DNA of 64,000 nucleotides from Dirofilaria immitis (Eukaryota > Nematoda > Chromadorea > Rhabditida > Onchocercidae), in assembly GCA_024305405.1 (NCBI GenBank), contig JAKNDB010000103.1:1364001-1428000 (forward strand), written 5' to 3'. Below the pieces are notes generated by a model. It was not told the DNA's origin and did not search any database. It saw only the letters and a list, made by a program, of their open reading frames with translations. This document shows, one piece after another, positions 12,679 to 25,300 of the stretch (position 1 is its first letter; each line of letters begins with the position of its first letter). Both the position numbers and the translations under genes were made by a program.

Positions 12679-13642
12679 GTATTCATTCAGTAATGTTATC
12701 ATTTTCAGGATTTTGACGTAGACAAACTATGAGAAATTTGATACCTGTTTTTGTTAATTGTTATGAGAATCATATCCGTAAGGACATGAAAAATACCGGA
12801 GAATTATGTATAGTTTTGATTGAATGGAAAATTTAAATTCTTAATTTTACTAATTTTTTAAATGATAATTAGTAAACTGGCTTTCCATTGTATTTAATAT
12901 GAACTTATTCCAAAATACATAAATATTTATTGTCATATTATCAAATTTGAATAAAAGTAAACAATTTTTTTTATTCAACTTGAGTATTCGTTTGACATCA
13001 TTTGATTGTCAAATTATTTCCATTTCCTTTCTATTTAATTGTTATAATTTTTTAAATATTTTTTACGATTTTCTCCTAATTTTTTTATAATTTTTCCTTT
13101 GTTAGTTTTTATAATAAAAAGTTATTAGAATTTCTTACAGTAACTCCTCGATGATTAATCAATTCAACAACATATTTTCAAGTGCGAATATTGGGAAAAA
13201 TAAAAATAAAATAGTAGTATATAATATTTCTTTGACGTATCACCAATAAATAATTATTGTTGTTTTACTCAAGCTAACATTTAATTTAACAGTAAAACAA
13301 TTTAGTTCATAACAGAGATAAATTATATTAGATCGATTTGTTCAATTAAAATACCAGAAAAAAAATGATGTAATATGCATTTTTCGTTCTATGTAATTCA
13401 TGATGTATCTATCATTAATTTGAAAAACTTATATAAATTTGAAATGAATAGAAAAAAGTTCAATTAGCAATTTTTGTCTGAAATAGTGACCAATTTTTTT
13501 GTCAGAATGATTTAATTGTTTGATGCTGATTTCTTGCATAAAGCATCAAAATATTCCGTATCACATCTATTCATTAATGTGAAATTATCAAAAATTTCTT
13601 GACCATCCATAGTATAGCGTTATATTTTTCATAAAACTTGTA
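12679..13642 (-). repeat. Right arm of the ~0.96-kb inverted repeat
   Basis: Reverse complement of 5856-6818. The arms are 5.86 kb apart. No target-site duplication was evident at the outer ends (…ATGGC before the left arm, TCTCG… after the right arm). Confidence 0.9.
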
Positions 13643-14971
13643 TCTCGTTATTAAATTAAAATTACAATTGCTTATTCAAAAATGAAAATTTGACTAACCA
13701 TTGCAGAATAAAATTCGTCTTTTTTCTTCGCTTGACAAAATATAATTTGTCGATTTGAATAATCAGTCGACCCGATCAGTTAGCGGGGATAAATTTACTT
13801 GACGACTACAGGTATTACTTTAATGTGATAATTGAGATAATGGAAGCGCGTACAAGTTTACTGATTGAAATATTGAGATAATGGAAGTTGGGAAGTTTAC
13901 TGATTGGAATATGAGACTGACAATTGGAACAAAAATTATGTCTTTTATATATTACAGCTTGAGGCGATAATTGTGAACATATTTGAAAACCAGCGGCGCC
14001 AACCTTCGTCTAACCTTCCCCTATCCTTTATCTTTCGTTTCACCAAACTTTTCAACTTGTCATCCCTTATTTGTTTTATTTGATATACATATATATCAAA
14101 GCTTGTCATTCTAATTTTATGAATTTAAAAATAAAACCCTAAAGCTATCATCATTTAATTTCCGTAATTGTCTCAACTTGACGTCATTATCATCGTATGT
14201 CGCTATGAGATGTCTCTTTCATGTTACTATTCCAGAAATGATGATGGTGATAAAATATGCAACTTCTCAGTTAATATCATCATCGTATAATTTGGATAGG
14301 AATGATTATACATCTTTAGATAATTGATACTGATTAAATCCATTTTCTTTCTTTTCTCTCTGTACTTTCACCTTTCTTTCCTTTTCTCTTTATCGCTTCT
14401 TCCATTTGAAATCATTTAATTTTTTGAAATGAAAAAAAGAAAAAGTGTTTTGCTCTGTCAATGTCATTAGTTGAGGTAAAACTATAGAACAAATGTAATT
14501 TTTGTCGCGGTGCAAATTTTCTACGATTGTGTTTTTGACCAGTATTATAAGTAATACTCGAAGTAAGGAATAAATTGAAAGGGAACAATGAATTAGAAAT
14601 TGAAAATTGAAAAACAAAAACTGTAAGGTTAGCATGATATGCTTTCATAATAATTAATTAATGTGATTTTATGAAACGTTATGGTATTTCAGAAAACTGG
14701 TATTAATAGCACATTAAACAGGGTGATTAATACATTTTCACTAAAGCAGAATGAAAGAAAAGGAAGAAAGAGAAGAGATTTGTCAATGAAAATATAGCTT
14801 ATTTCTCATGATATTTAAATTTAATTTAATCCTGTATTTAATTTTCAAAGGATCTCACTCCAAAAACTTCAAGCAAAAAAGAAAAATGAAACCTACAATA
14901 AAAACAAAAATTTCAACAACCAAAATAAAAATTCTAAAATTCTAATAAAACACAATCATTAGTTTTGAAAA
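13643..14971. other. Non-coding spacer with a short degenerate direct repeat
   Basis: At about 13835-13910 the segment ATTGAGATAATGGAAG…GTTTACTGATTG occurs twice in imperfect copies. Overlapping minus-strand ORFs at 14390-14648 look like chance frames in AT-rich DNA. No gene is supported. Confidence 0.4.
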
Positions 14972-15407
14972 CTAGTAGTTTAAAATTAACCTAAACCTAC
15001 AAAAGCAACAATTACTTGCTATGATAACTATGACCAATGCAACGATAAGAATAAAAAGGAGTGTCCTTACTAATATACCTTTCAATGAAAACCCATAATA
15101 AAAGTTTCCTCGGTAAAAGGACCAGACCAATGAGGAACTCTAATGGCATAGGCAGGATTATAATAATTATAAAAAGAAACACCTAAAAACGAGAAAAAGA
15201 AATAGAATGAATCATTAAATAATTAAATAAAATAAAACCAACAAAGGTAATCACAGAGGCAAAAGAAGAAACAATCTGAAAAGCAGAAAAACAATCAGCA
15301 TAATCTAAAATCTTACATGGTATTCCCTACAAACCAACAAAGTGTATATAAAAAAAGTCATTTCAGTACCAACAAAGAAACAAACAAAAACAGCTATTAT
15401 CATAACT
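14972..15407 (-). CDS. Multi-pass membrane protein, C-terminal half (claudin/Clc-like topology)
   Basis: Three consecutive exons with matching phases: 15317-15407, 15239-15275, 14972-15182. They encode a hydrophobic helix (VMIIAVFVCFFVG), a second (IVSSFASVITFVG), an aromatic outer loop (VSFYNYYNPAYAIRVPHWSG, then NFYYGFSL) and a last helix (LLFILIVALVIVIIA), followed by CCFCRF and the stop. The order helix-helix-loop-helix with a short basic tail fits the second half of a four-helix claudin or nematode Clc-like protein, but I cannot assign the family from sequence alone. The last exon needs one extra base in the A run at 15115-15118 to join loop and final helix. The first exon begins in phase 2, so upstream exons exist above 15407 and were not found. 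Confidence 0.6.
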
Positions 15408-15535
15408 CTATCAAAATAATCAACATAAGTCGAAACGAAAAAGAATATAATATTTGCTGTTATACTTTTGAAACAACGGATAAAAATATTTTTGAGTAAT
15501 TTTACTTCATAAAAATTGCTAATTTGTATCTGCAT

Positions 15536-17783
15536 ATAGTTTAATAGATGAAAATACTCTTTTCATTTTTTCCAATTTTCCAATATCGTTTCAATTTTTC
15601 GTTTCGTGGAATTCATGATGTTCCTACCATCAGTTTGAAAAATTTACATATATGTGAAATAGATCGAAGAAAATACGCTTAACAATTTTATATGATGAAA
15701 CGATTTCATTGTACGCGGAATATTGCCAAGTTTCGTGCATGGATTATTAAATTATTCCGTAATACACCAACTTATAATATGAAATTGCCTTATTATTAGC
15801 AACAATATTCACTTTATTAAATTAATTTTTAAGAAATTTCATTTTGTAAAAATTATTCATCATTATTTCCATATTCATTCACATACAGTAATCAAAAAAT
15901 CTTACACATATGAAAATTTAGCAGTATAGCAAACAATAACATTTTTTTAATTTAATTCTTCCATGAAAATTATTTGATAATTTAATTTGTAAATTTTACT
16001 ATTTTTGAATTAACTCAGCTTTAAATTTTTGTGCAACTAATATAGATTTGATTAGAAATTCGGTAAAAGCATTTCAGTCAAAAAAATTGAAACCGAAATA
16101 ATAGTGTATATTTTACAGTAAACATTTTTCTTTTTAGTTATATATTTTTTTGTAACGACATGACTACATAATAAAATTCTTTCGCTTTTTCCAAAAATGC
16201 AACGAATTTTCGCGGAATGTTCCATATAATTTCATATAAACATCACTGCAGTAAATTATTCTGTTGTAATGAAAAATATTTAAATTGCTTAAACAACAAT
16301 TATTTGTCCACGCATTCTTTTCGCTACATTTACAAGAATCATAAGAAAAGATGTTTTCAAAATTATAAATTTAGTTAACTCTCAACTATGCAATTAAGCG
16401 TATTTATCCATTGAATTTCAATTTAACTCTAATTTTTATTCTTATGATCTTCTTACTTTCTGTTTTTAATCTTCAGATCTGTGAGAAATTCTTGATCTAT
16501 ACATGGTTTATTTAAAATTTAATCTTTCATTTGAAAAATTTTTCAAAAAAATAAGGTATCACAGAATAATTGTCCTTCAATACCTAACAGTTGTCGAAGA
16601 ATTTGAACTGCGTAACATGCAACAAATGCGGCAAAAATAATCAAATTTTGCATTTCATTACAAAATTTTGTTGAAATTTAAAAAGCAGGTAAAATCTGAT
16701 TTGCAATTGTATAGATGAGAAAATTTTCTTATACTGCTGCAAATATTTAAGAAAAAATTTAAAATCTTAGTGCAATTTTTAATATTTTTGAAAGCTGTAA
16801 TTCTACGAATAACAAATTAGGCACTAAGTTTTCAGGTAATTCGTTTTTCCTTGCAATCAAAAGATACAAGAAAACTTATCCACAATACAAAAATAAAAAG
16901 AAATGAGTAAAATAAGATACGAACGAAATTTATTAGAAAATACTGGAAATGAAATTGAAAATTCAAAGCATAAAAATGATCCTTTTATAAATTAGTTAAA
17001 TTTTCCTTAAATTTAACACGTAAAATCTACATAATAAATAATTTTATTCCCAACAAATAATCGAAATTAACAGAATAAGTGATATTCTCATTCACTACTA
17101 ATATGCACTAAAAATTACAATTGTTACTTTGATGAGTTACAAGACAGCCGTAATTTTATTTCATTAGTTGACAATAGATATTTATAAAATACCAACCATA
17201 AAACCAGCAGTATATCTCCAATCAGTAAAAGATGGAATAAAAATCTAACTACCTCGTACTGGCACCAATGAAGGACTGAAAATTTCCAATTATTCGTGAA
17301 GTCTTAAATTTAATCTTATGATATAGCATTAACGTATTTCAAAGATCATGAATTTTCACCATTATCATTTTACGAAAAAGTAAAAAAATTAAGGAAAAGA
17401 AAATGAACGAAAATAGGAAATATGAAAAAAATTGATAGGAGGATATCATTATTTTAAGATTTTTTGTTTCACCTTAAATGAAATTCAAAATCAAACAAAT
17501 TTAGGATCTATGCAATTGCAATGGAAAATTCTGTGCTTGCGTGTTATTTTATATTTAAACAAATATACTATACATCCATAATTTTAATAAACAGTACAAT
17601 GCTGATGAAGCTAAATCCAATTGATTTATTAATTGAAATGATATGCTCATTAATAATCATTTATTGATTACGTAAAGAATAAAATCCGAAGAAAATAAAA
17701 ATATTTAAATATTTTAAATTATGGATGTATACTATTTGCCGAAGAAATTGTGAAATCCATAACTGATAGTTAGATTTAAAAAG
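15536..17783. other. AT-rich spacer, nothing recognised
   Basis: No ORF, splice-bounded exon or clear repeat could be supported. It may hide the first exons of the membrane protein gene. Confidence 0.4.
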
Positions 17784-18257
17784 TTGCTTTTCATAGTCTG
17801 TTTGATGTTACATCTTATTTCTGTCAGAATATATCGATTATCATCGCTCGCAAACATTTTCTACTGCCATTTTTTCCTCTTATATCAACAAATGCAGCTA
17901 AATGTCAAGAAAAATGGACTTATGTTCCCATCAGTTTTGAACATTTCTACATGGCATGATATAATATTGATTTATCCCATGTATGTACAAATAGCTTATT
18001 TCTTTATCTCGCATATCTCAGATGATTATTTTTGCCTATATCCTGCCACACAAGGGGCGATTGATTGTTCAATAAGGTTCCATCGGGTAAAGGTTATCCA
18101 CAGCCAAGCTATCACAATCAGTAGAAACGAAATCCTTTCCTCCTGTCAGCAAAAGCGACTCGAAAAACCCTTAACAATATATCTTCAATTAATAGAAAAA
18201 TTTTTTTCCTATTGTCAATATTATCAGATAAACCTTTCTAAATATAATTACCTATGA
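17784..18257 (+). other. 157-codon open frame in a higher-complexity island, status unresolved
   Basis: The longest single ORF in the window. It is hydrophobic at the start (MLFIVCLMLHLISV) with scattered Cys and aromatic residues, and no recognised domain. The sequence around 17930-18180 is less AT-rich than its surroundings. The minus strand also carries coding-like stretches here (GGKDFVSTDCDSLAVDNLYP and AFVDIRGKNGSRKCLRAMII), so the plus ORF could be the shadow of a broken minus-strand gene. No acceptor or Kozak-like context decides between them. Confidence 0.2.
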
Positions 18258-18341
18258 AACACCAATTCTCTCTCCTACATCAAAAAGAAAAAAATTTTCT
18301 TTTTTCATGATAAGCTTGCCACGCATGTCACAAAATATATG

Positions 18342-18364
18342 TGCATATATATATATATATATAA
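18342..18364. repeat. (AT)n microsatellite
   Basis: A short run of alternating A and T, visible at the end of an otherwise ordinary AT-rich stretch. Confidence 0.8.
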
Positions 18365-19159
18365 ACTGTTTGACCAATATTTCTCTATTTCAATCCACTG
18401 CTTTTATTAAATGATAATTGCTTAGAATTATATTTAGTTTGCGAATATTATAAAATAATAATATTTTTTTGAAATCTATCACATTCAAGTCGATGTCAAT
18501 CATTACTAATATGTTTAATTTGCGCTGCATGATTTTCTCAATTTGAGTTTATTACAAGCAGCTGTACCAACGAATTCTACAATTTTCTCGTAATAACTAA
18601 TAACATTGGAATCAGTAAGCCTTGAACTATAATTTTGTTGAAATTGGTTTGGATATTTCATTTAAATTGATGAAAACTTAAATTAAACGACTAAGTCTAA
18701 TAATTTAGTATAGTGTTTGCCTTTCGTTGCAATATTTGGTTTTAATTAAACGATTATCAAATTCAGGTAAATTTGTACTATTTTGAATTTTTTAAAAGGA
18801 GAAAACAGTTCATATCACAAATACAAAATAAAATATTTACTTAATAAGTTTACATTTTTAGAATCCCTTTAGTTATCAGTTTTTTAAATATTGCAACGAG
18901 CTAAAATAATAGCACAACCATTTCCGATCTTCTTTAATGGTAACAGAAATTGAGGTTTTTTCTGCCTTTTAATGGTAGCATCTCGAACTTGGGTAATTAA
19001 ATCTTTATTACAATGAATTTGATAATATATTAACGAATACATTAATTACAAGATCAATAATATAAATCCAATGATATCAACCAGACAATCTTAATGACGA
19101 CAAAATTATTCAAAGGGAAAAGTGGATTAAATAACGCCTGATATGGTTGTCCAACCGCT

Positions 19160-19312
19160 TCACTGAAACACTCCTTCATAATGGCTTTGATGCTTAGGAC
19201 CCTCTTCTTCAGCGTTTTTTAGGTGAAGAATCTGTCCAGTTCTGAGACTACAAGAAATAAGCGCCTCTGTTAGCATGTGGAAACGGAGCTTATCGTTTGA
19301 ACTCATTGACAT
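19160..19312 (-). CDS. Candidate 50-residue ORF, unknown
   Basis: ATG at 19310-19312 (a second ATG two codons later) to TGA at 19160-19162. It reads MSMSSNDKLRFHMLTEALIS … RTGQILHLKNAEEEGPKHQS … and has well-mixed, soluble, helix-like composition in an island less AT-rich than its flanks. It could be a microprotein or one exon of a larger minus-strand gene. No family is recognised and no signal peptide is visible. Confidence 0.28.
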   Translation of the reverse strand: MSMSSNDKLRFHMLTEALISCSLRTGQILHLKNAEEEGPKHQSHYEGVFQ

Positions 19313-20654
19313 AATGGGCGGACAATTTTAGATTAAATTTTGTATTGCACAGTAAGTCCATACATATAGCATATGCCAGCAATATTAATTCAGAACAAGG
19401 GAATTATTATTTCTCTGGTTTTCGCAATTTCACCGACACTAACTATTTTAAATAATTTAAATAATACAGTATAATAAAAGTTAAATAAATTGACCGATCA
19501 AGATAAAAAAAAAAACTTACCGAAATTTTAAGTATATGTTCTCACTATTCATAGCTTCATTGAAAGATTTCATAATGTAATTAAATTCAATTAACTATTT
19601 AGTTCCATCAATTCCCATTCGTATATAATATATAATATAAATTTAACTCATCTCGGATCTCTTTAGAAGAAAATAGCTGATGGTGTAAACAGATGGCGAA
19701 TTCCAATATAAATCTTTCATCATCTATAAAACATTTGTTAAAACATGAATTCATCACTGATGGCATAAAACTTTTGTTCCAGTTTTCATTTCTGTTGATA
19801 GCGAATATTTGTTAATTAAAAAAAAATGCAAAAAGAAGGATGAATTTTGGGTGATCGATTTTAAGGAAAGATAATAATGAAAAGAAAAGAATCAAAAAAA
19901 TTATTCTTTAAAAATAATGAAGAATTTTGAAATCAACTCCTCCAATTTTACGCATTATTTTACATATTAATTAGAAAAATATTGCTATTTTCTTAAAATG
20001 AATTTTAAAAGAAATGATAAAATTTACAAGAAAATTATTGGGTTTTAATAAAAGTTTTATTTTATTGAAAAAAGTTACTCTAATGAAACAATTGTACAAA
20101 TTTGATTTCTCATGCTGAAAAAATTTTATTATGTTATCATTTTTTATTATCATTTTTATTTTTGCACAAACTAATTTGAAATATACTAATAGTTTCTTGT
20201 GACCTTCTTACCTTTCATCTTCAATCTTCGAAAATTTGTGAAAAACGGATCATGTATGCAATAACTCAAAATTTAATCCTCCATCTGTAAAAGTTTTCAA
20301 AAAATAAGATTTTTGATCTTATTGAATCTTTTGCTTTTTGGACATTAATTTTCCTATCAGTTGCTATCGTTTCGCCATTATGTAAATCAATTCGATATTT
20401 TAAATTAATTTCTAACCTGAAGAATTGCGTTTTATATATTGATTTTTTGATTTTTTTGATCGATCAGATGAATTTGATATTTTGATAAGAACTGTGATAC
20501 ATTTTTCAAAGTGGATTAGCACTTTTTCTGGAAATAATCTGGATTATCAATACTACCCGAAATTTTATTTATTTGAAGAATTTAGAAAGAACTTCAACAA
20601 AATTAAATTCTACAAATCAGATATCAATGGACAATAGAAATTTCCGTTTAATAA

Positions 20655-21031
20655 TTACAGTTTCTGTATTATCACATTTGTTGCGGAAGTACTGTTGAGT
20701 TTACGAGGTTTAGTTTGATGAGACTTAAATTGCGTGAAATTGTTGTTATAACCGTTGTTTGAGTTTTTGTTGTGGATTTGACGTCAGGGTTTTGTGTTAC
20801 TTGGAATAAGTTCTTCTTTGATTGGTGATTGTAATGAGTCACCGTTTTGATTTGTGCTCAAATTTGAGTTATTAAACGAACGCTTTATTTGACGCGAATA
20901 CAGATACGAACAATGAAATCCATTATCAGCGAAAAAGGGTAATGAGTAAAGTGCAGATTAATAGACGATGTTCCTTAATGGAAAGCAAGCATCCCTCTTG
21001 TCAAAAAGTTGTCATAATTGGGCTGTACAAC
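20655..21031 (-). pseudogene. Coding-like block with broken frames (decayed or mis-assembled gene piece)
   Basis: On the minus strand an acceptor-like CAG precedes PNYDNFLTRGMLAFH (21031 downwards) and then a stop. A shifted frame from 20957 gives YSLPFFADNGFHCSYLYSRQ, IKRSFNNSNLS and NGDSLQSPIKEELIPSNTKP to a TGA at 20784-20786. The same frame continues with Asn-rich sequence (NKNSNNGYNNNFTQFKSHQT) to TAA at 20655-20657. The polar, Ser/Asn-rich composition and low AT argue for past or present coding. The stops could be true decay or single-base assembly gaps as seen elsewhere in the window. No family is recognised. Confidence 0.3.
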
Positions 21032-22379
21032 AAATATTAAATGTATGATTAATTGAAACAAGAAACTCTGGACATGGGAAGATTTAAATAAGCGATAATT
21101 TTACAATTCCTTCGAAGATAATTCCTAACAAAGGAAATTATTTGATCTACATATGGATAATGAATTGACAGATATGAGAAATGACTGTCAGAAATTTTTT
21201 AGAGCAATGAAGACGATGACAATTAAACTATAAATTGCTGCTCCCTGCAATCAAATTACAATTCTTATATCATAAATCAATTAATTTATTGAAAAGATAT
21301 TCTTTTCTTAATATTTTATATTATAAGCCAAATTCAGATTTCCGAACAACATTTTAATAAAGCTTGAACAACAATAGTTTGTTTACTTTGCCTAGTTACG
21401 TAACATCCCAAAAGTGTAGGAAAAAATAATCAAAATTTGCATATTGATATAAAATTTTGCTCAAATTTGAAAAAAAAAAATTAAATCTGATTCATGATTA
21501 GCATATAAATCTATTCTTTTTTATTTTATTTCATTTGTCTTGAGTTTTTTCTCCAAACTCATTTTTTGACACTGAAGTTAAGAATGAAAGAGCGGAAAAG
21601 CAAAATTAAACGAATGAACAATAGAATGATGACTACGATGAAATTGAATTAAAAAATAGATTATTAATCGATATAATTTTCAAAACAGTTTTCAGAAATT
21701 TATATCTTAAATTTGAGAAAATAATTAATGTAAAACGAATAATAAAGCTTTATCAATAATAAATAACCAAAGTAGTCAAATTATCAACGAATTTGAATGT
21801 AATACGTTCTTGTTTTTTCATTTATTTTTATTTATTTTATAAGTTACAAGCTTTTTAAAATTTTCCTTTGCAAATTTTTCATGAAATCTCATCCTCAACT
21901 GTTATATCATGGACTCATAGTTTCCGATTATTTTTTAAATTTCATCTCAGTTTTTATATTTTATCTTATTTAGTCGTGTTTCTAGAATTGTTATTATTAT
22001 TTTATTTAGTGCAGTTTCTATTTCACTTCGCATTACCGTCTTGCGTATTTGTTAATGTCTCTTTTTAACTTCTTTTGCATCTAATTTGTTCATCATAATA
22101 ATAACTCATCAAACATAAATGGGTAAAATAATAATTTTTGAATTTATTCAGCAATTACTTTCAGTTTTCGTTTCTACGAAAATATTAATTTCATTTCCAC
22201 TTTTTTATTTTACATTTTTGAAAGTACTTAGCTTTTCAGCTGTCATTTAGTTATTGACTTTAAATTATTACATCGTTATTACCAACTGTCTCATATGAGA
22301 AGAACAGATGACTAGGAATCATTCTTGGTTTATTCTTAGTTTCAATAATAAAGTCTAAATAAACAAGCTATTTAAATTA

Positions 22380-25300
22380 TTCAGACTTCACGTTTAGTGC
22401 TTTGAAATATGGATATTTCAAAATTTAGGTCGCTATCAAAAATTGTAATTAAAGGACAATGTGCAAATGAGATGAAAAACAATTTGCAATATTTAGAAAT
22501 TTAGGACTTTTTCAAAAAAACATTAAATTTTTAAAGCTTTTTGGTTCTTCATTTTGTCCTTCAAAATATTGTTATCAAGGAAATATGTTCAAGACGATGG
22601 TAAGTACACTGAAAAAAGAAAGATTTAGCACATTTTCTTTGCAAATATCCATTCCATCTTAATCATTTCAAATACTGAAACAACAAAAAAAAATATTTTC
22701 TTTAGTATTCTAGGTTATTCTTTATCTTCTTCCGCCCATTTTCCTTATCTCTTTCTGAAATGCAAAAGTTCATTTCAAGACTTTAAATAGTTATTTAATC
22801 CGTCATTAAATGCGAGTTGCATTTATTCGAAGACTGAAACAGTAACTTTGGCTCTCCACTGAATTCCATAATTAATTTGCTTTAAAAATTTTTTCATCAT
22901 ATGCTCTTATAATAGTCTTTCTTATTTGAAAATTTTCAAATTGCTCTGACTTCCTAAAATCAAATAGTTCTATTGATAAAAACAACTTTACATTTCGATT
23001 AATTAACAACCCTTAGGTAACCGATTGTATTTCTGTAATCTGTACTGTAGCTTAATCCTTTTAATTCATCTTATCCATCTTATCGATGTTTCAGCTTTCA
23101 GAATTCCAAGATAAATAAGAATTTTCAGAATTTTCTCACAACAATCTAAAATTATTTCATATTGCGAAGGAAAGTGATACGCCTTTTCTGCCAAGTCTGA
23201 TCAAATAAATTGAATATTTATCAGAACTTGAGATGCAAAACTGTTAAAAATTATGAACTTAGAATACAAATTAAATTGTGTTTTGCAGTTAAACAAAATC
23301 TCATTTTTGATCAATTAGCACTCTTGTATCTAGATTCCAAAATTCGAATTGAACCTTGCAAATTTCTAAGTAGTACTTGTCTTCAAGATGCATCATTAAG
23401 GAGAAATTTTCAGAAATCCAAGTAGATCAATATCTGTACGATGTGGACTTGAAACTTCACATTTTACACTATTAAAAGATATTATTGAATACAAGTAAAA
23501 TGGAGAAACTGAAAGACAAAAATGACGACAAAGGTTTTCAATAAAAAAAGAGTTATCAGTTAACTGAAAAATATCAAACTTCATTAGAACTATTTCAAAA
23601 AAATTTGGGAGAATGTTTGAATTTTCAAGAAGAAAAATTGCTTATCTAATTATATCAATGAAATTTACATATTCTTTAACTCGTATTATCATGATATCAG
23701 AAAAAAATTTTTTTTATATATTTTTGCTTAAAAGTAATATTGACAACATTAGAAAAATAATCGAATTTTGTCCTAATATGGTAAGCTCTATATACTAAAT
23801 ACAATGGAAAATTTCCGAAAACAATGACAAGCGTTTTCTTCATTTCTAATGGGAATATGTATTCGAAATATAAATTTGAATGAAATTTAATAAAACCTAG
23901 AAAAAGACTGGAAATTGGATAGGATTTTAGATTTAGAGGAAAAAATCGGTATAGTATGACAATTGATTACCACAAGACATCCAAATTTCCTTGTTTCGCA
24001 TTTGTTACAAGATCGTTTTATTCTTCATTGTTATCACATAATGCTAATTTCACTCTCAAAGGCTTTCTTGAATTTTACCGAATCACAATTTTCATATACC
24101 AATATCAATCTCTTAATTTTGCAATGCGACTGAAATTTGTCCATTCGTTTTCCGCTTAACAGAAATTTTTTTCCTCACTCTTGCATTTCTATTTCAAAGC
24201 AATGAATGAATAATTGCCTTTTAGCGCTTAATAAACAATTTAGTAATTAATTTTGTCAATCAATCAATTTTGATATAATACAACGCATTCCATATGTAAT
24301 TTCGTTGCAAAAATTGATCAAACTACTCATTTGGTTCAATTTTTAGAAAATGAATTATGAAAATTTTATCAAAAAATGAAGAAATTAAAGTATTAGTTTG
24401 AATAGAATTACAAAATAATATAATTTTTTAATTTATTTTTAAACAGATAAACATTATTTAATAATTTTAATGGTATTTGATAGAAGCATTCTTAAGCATT
24501 GAAATTTCTTAAATGTTGGCAAATACAAATAAAATATTATGTTACAGAACATAAGCTATCACAGAGAATCATTGGCGTAATGTTTCAGACAATATATTAC
24601 GACTAGTAAGAAGTAAATGATGAAATCAATTTAACAATTAATTATTACGATAATAGAAAAGAAAAAGAAATAATGTCCATGCCCTTGGCCAGTTTAATTT
24701 ATTCGACCGTATAAAAAACAGAATAAGAACACAGTTATGATTAATACCAATGACATTTTATGTACAGTTTTCTCGATGTCTTAAAAGATGACGCTTTAAA
24801 AGCAGAACTAATTGAAAAAGCGTAAATTTGATAAAAATCCAAATTTCGCAGATCAGCTTTTTTTTTTTTTTAAAAGACACATAAGCTATTATCACTTTTG
24901 AGAATTATATTGTGCGTAATGGGAAGTAATTCTCTTCATCTAACATTTTGAATTTAATCAACAATTTTACTTATTTTTGATTAATTTTATTTTTAATTTC
25001 ATACTTCTCAATTATTCTGAAATTTAAGATAAAAATAATTTTGACAAATAAGTAAATGTATTTCACATGAATTTTACATTGTCTTTAAGCATATCTGAAA
25101 ATTCCAATTCAACTGAAAACATTGAGCAAGGAAGCAAATAACGCTTACTCTATAATTTCATAAAAGTCAACAAATAATATATATTCTTATTTTTGTAAAT
25201 TTTACTGTAATAAGAACAGTGATAAATCAAATTATATTTTCAGGAATTTTGAATTTATATTATGATGCTATTCGGTGTCGCTAAATATTTGATTATTCCA

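Noticed and set aside
20680..20912. Solo LTR (TGTTGCGG…ACGAACA)
   Set aside because: No target-site duplication and no second copy seen. The minus strand has protein-like composition instead.
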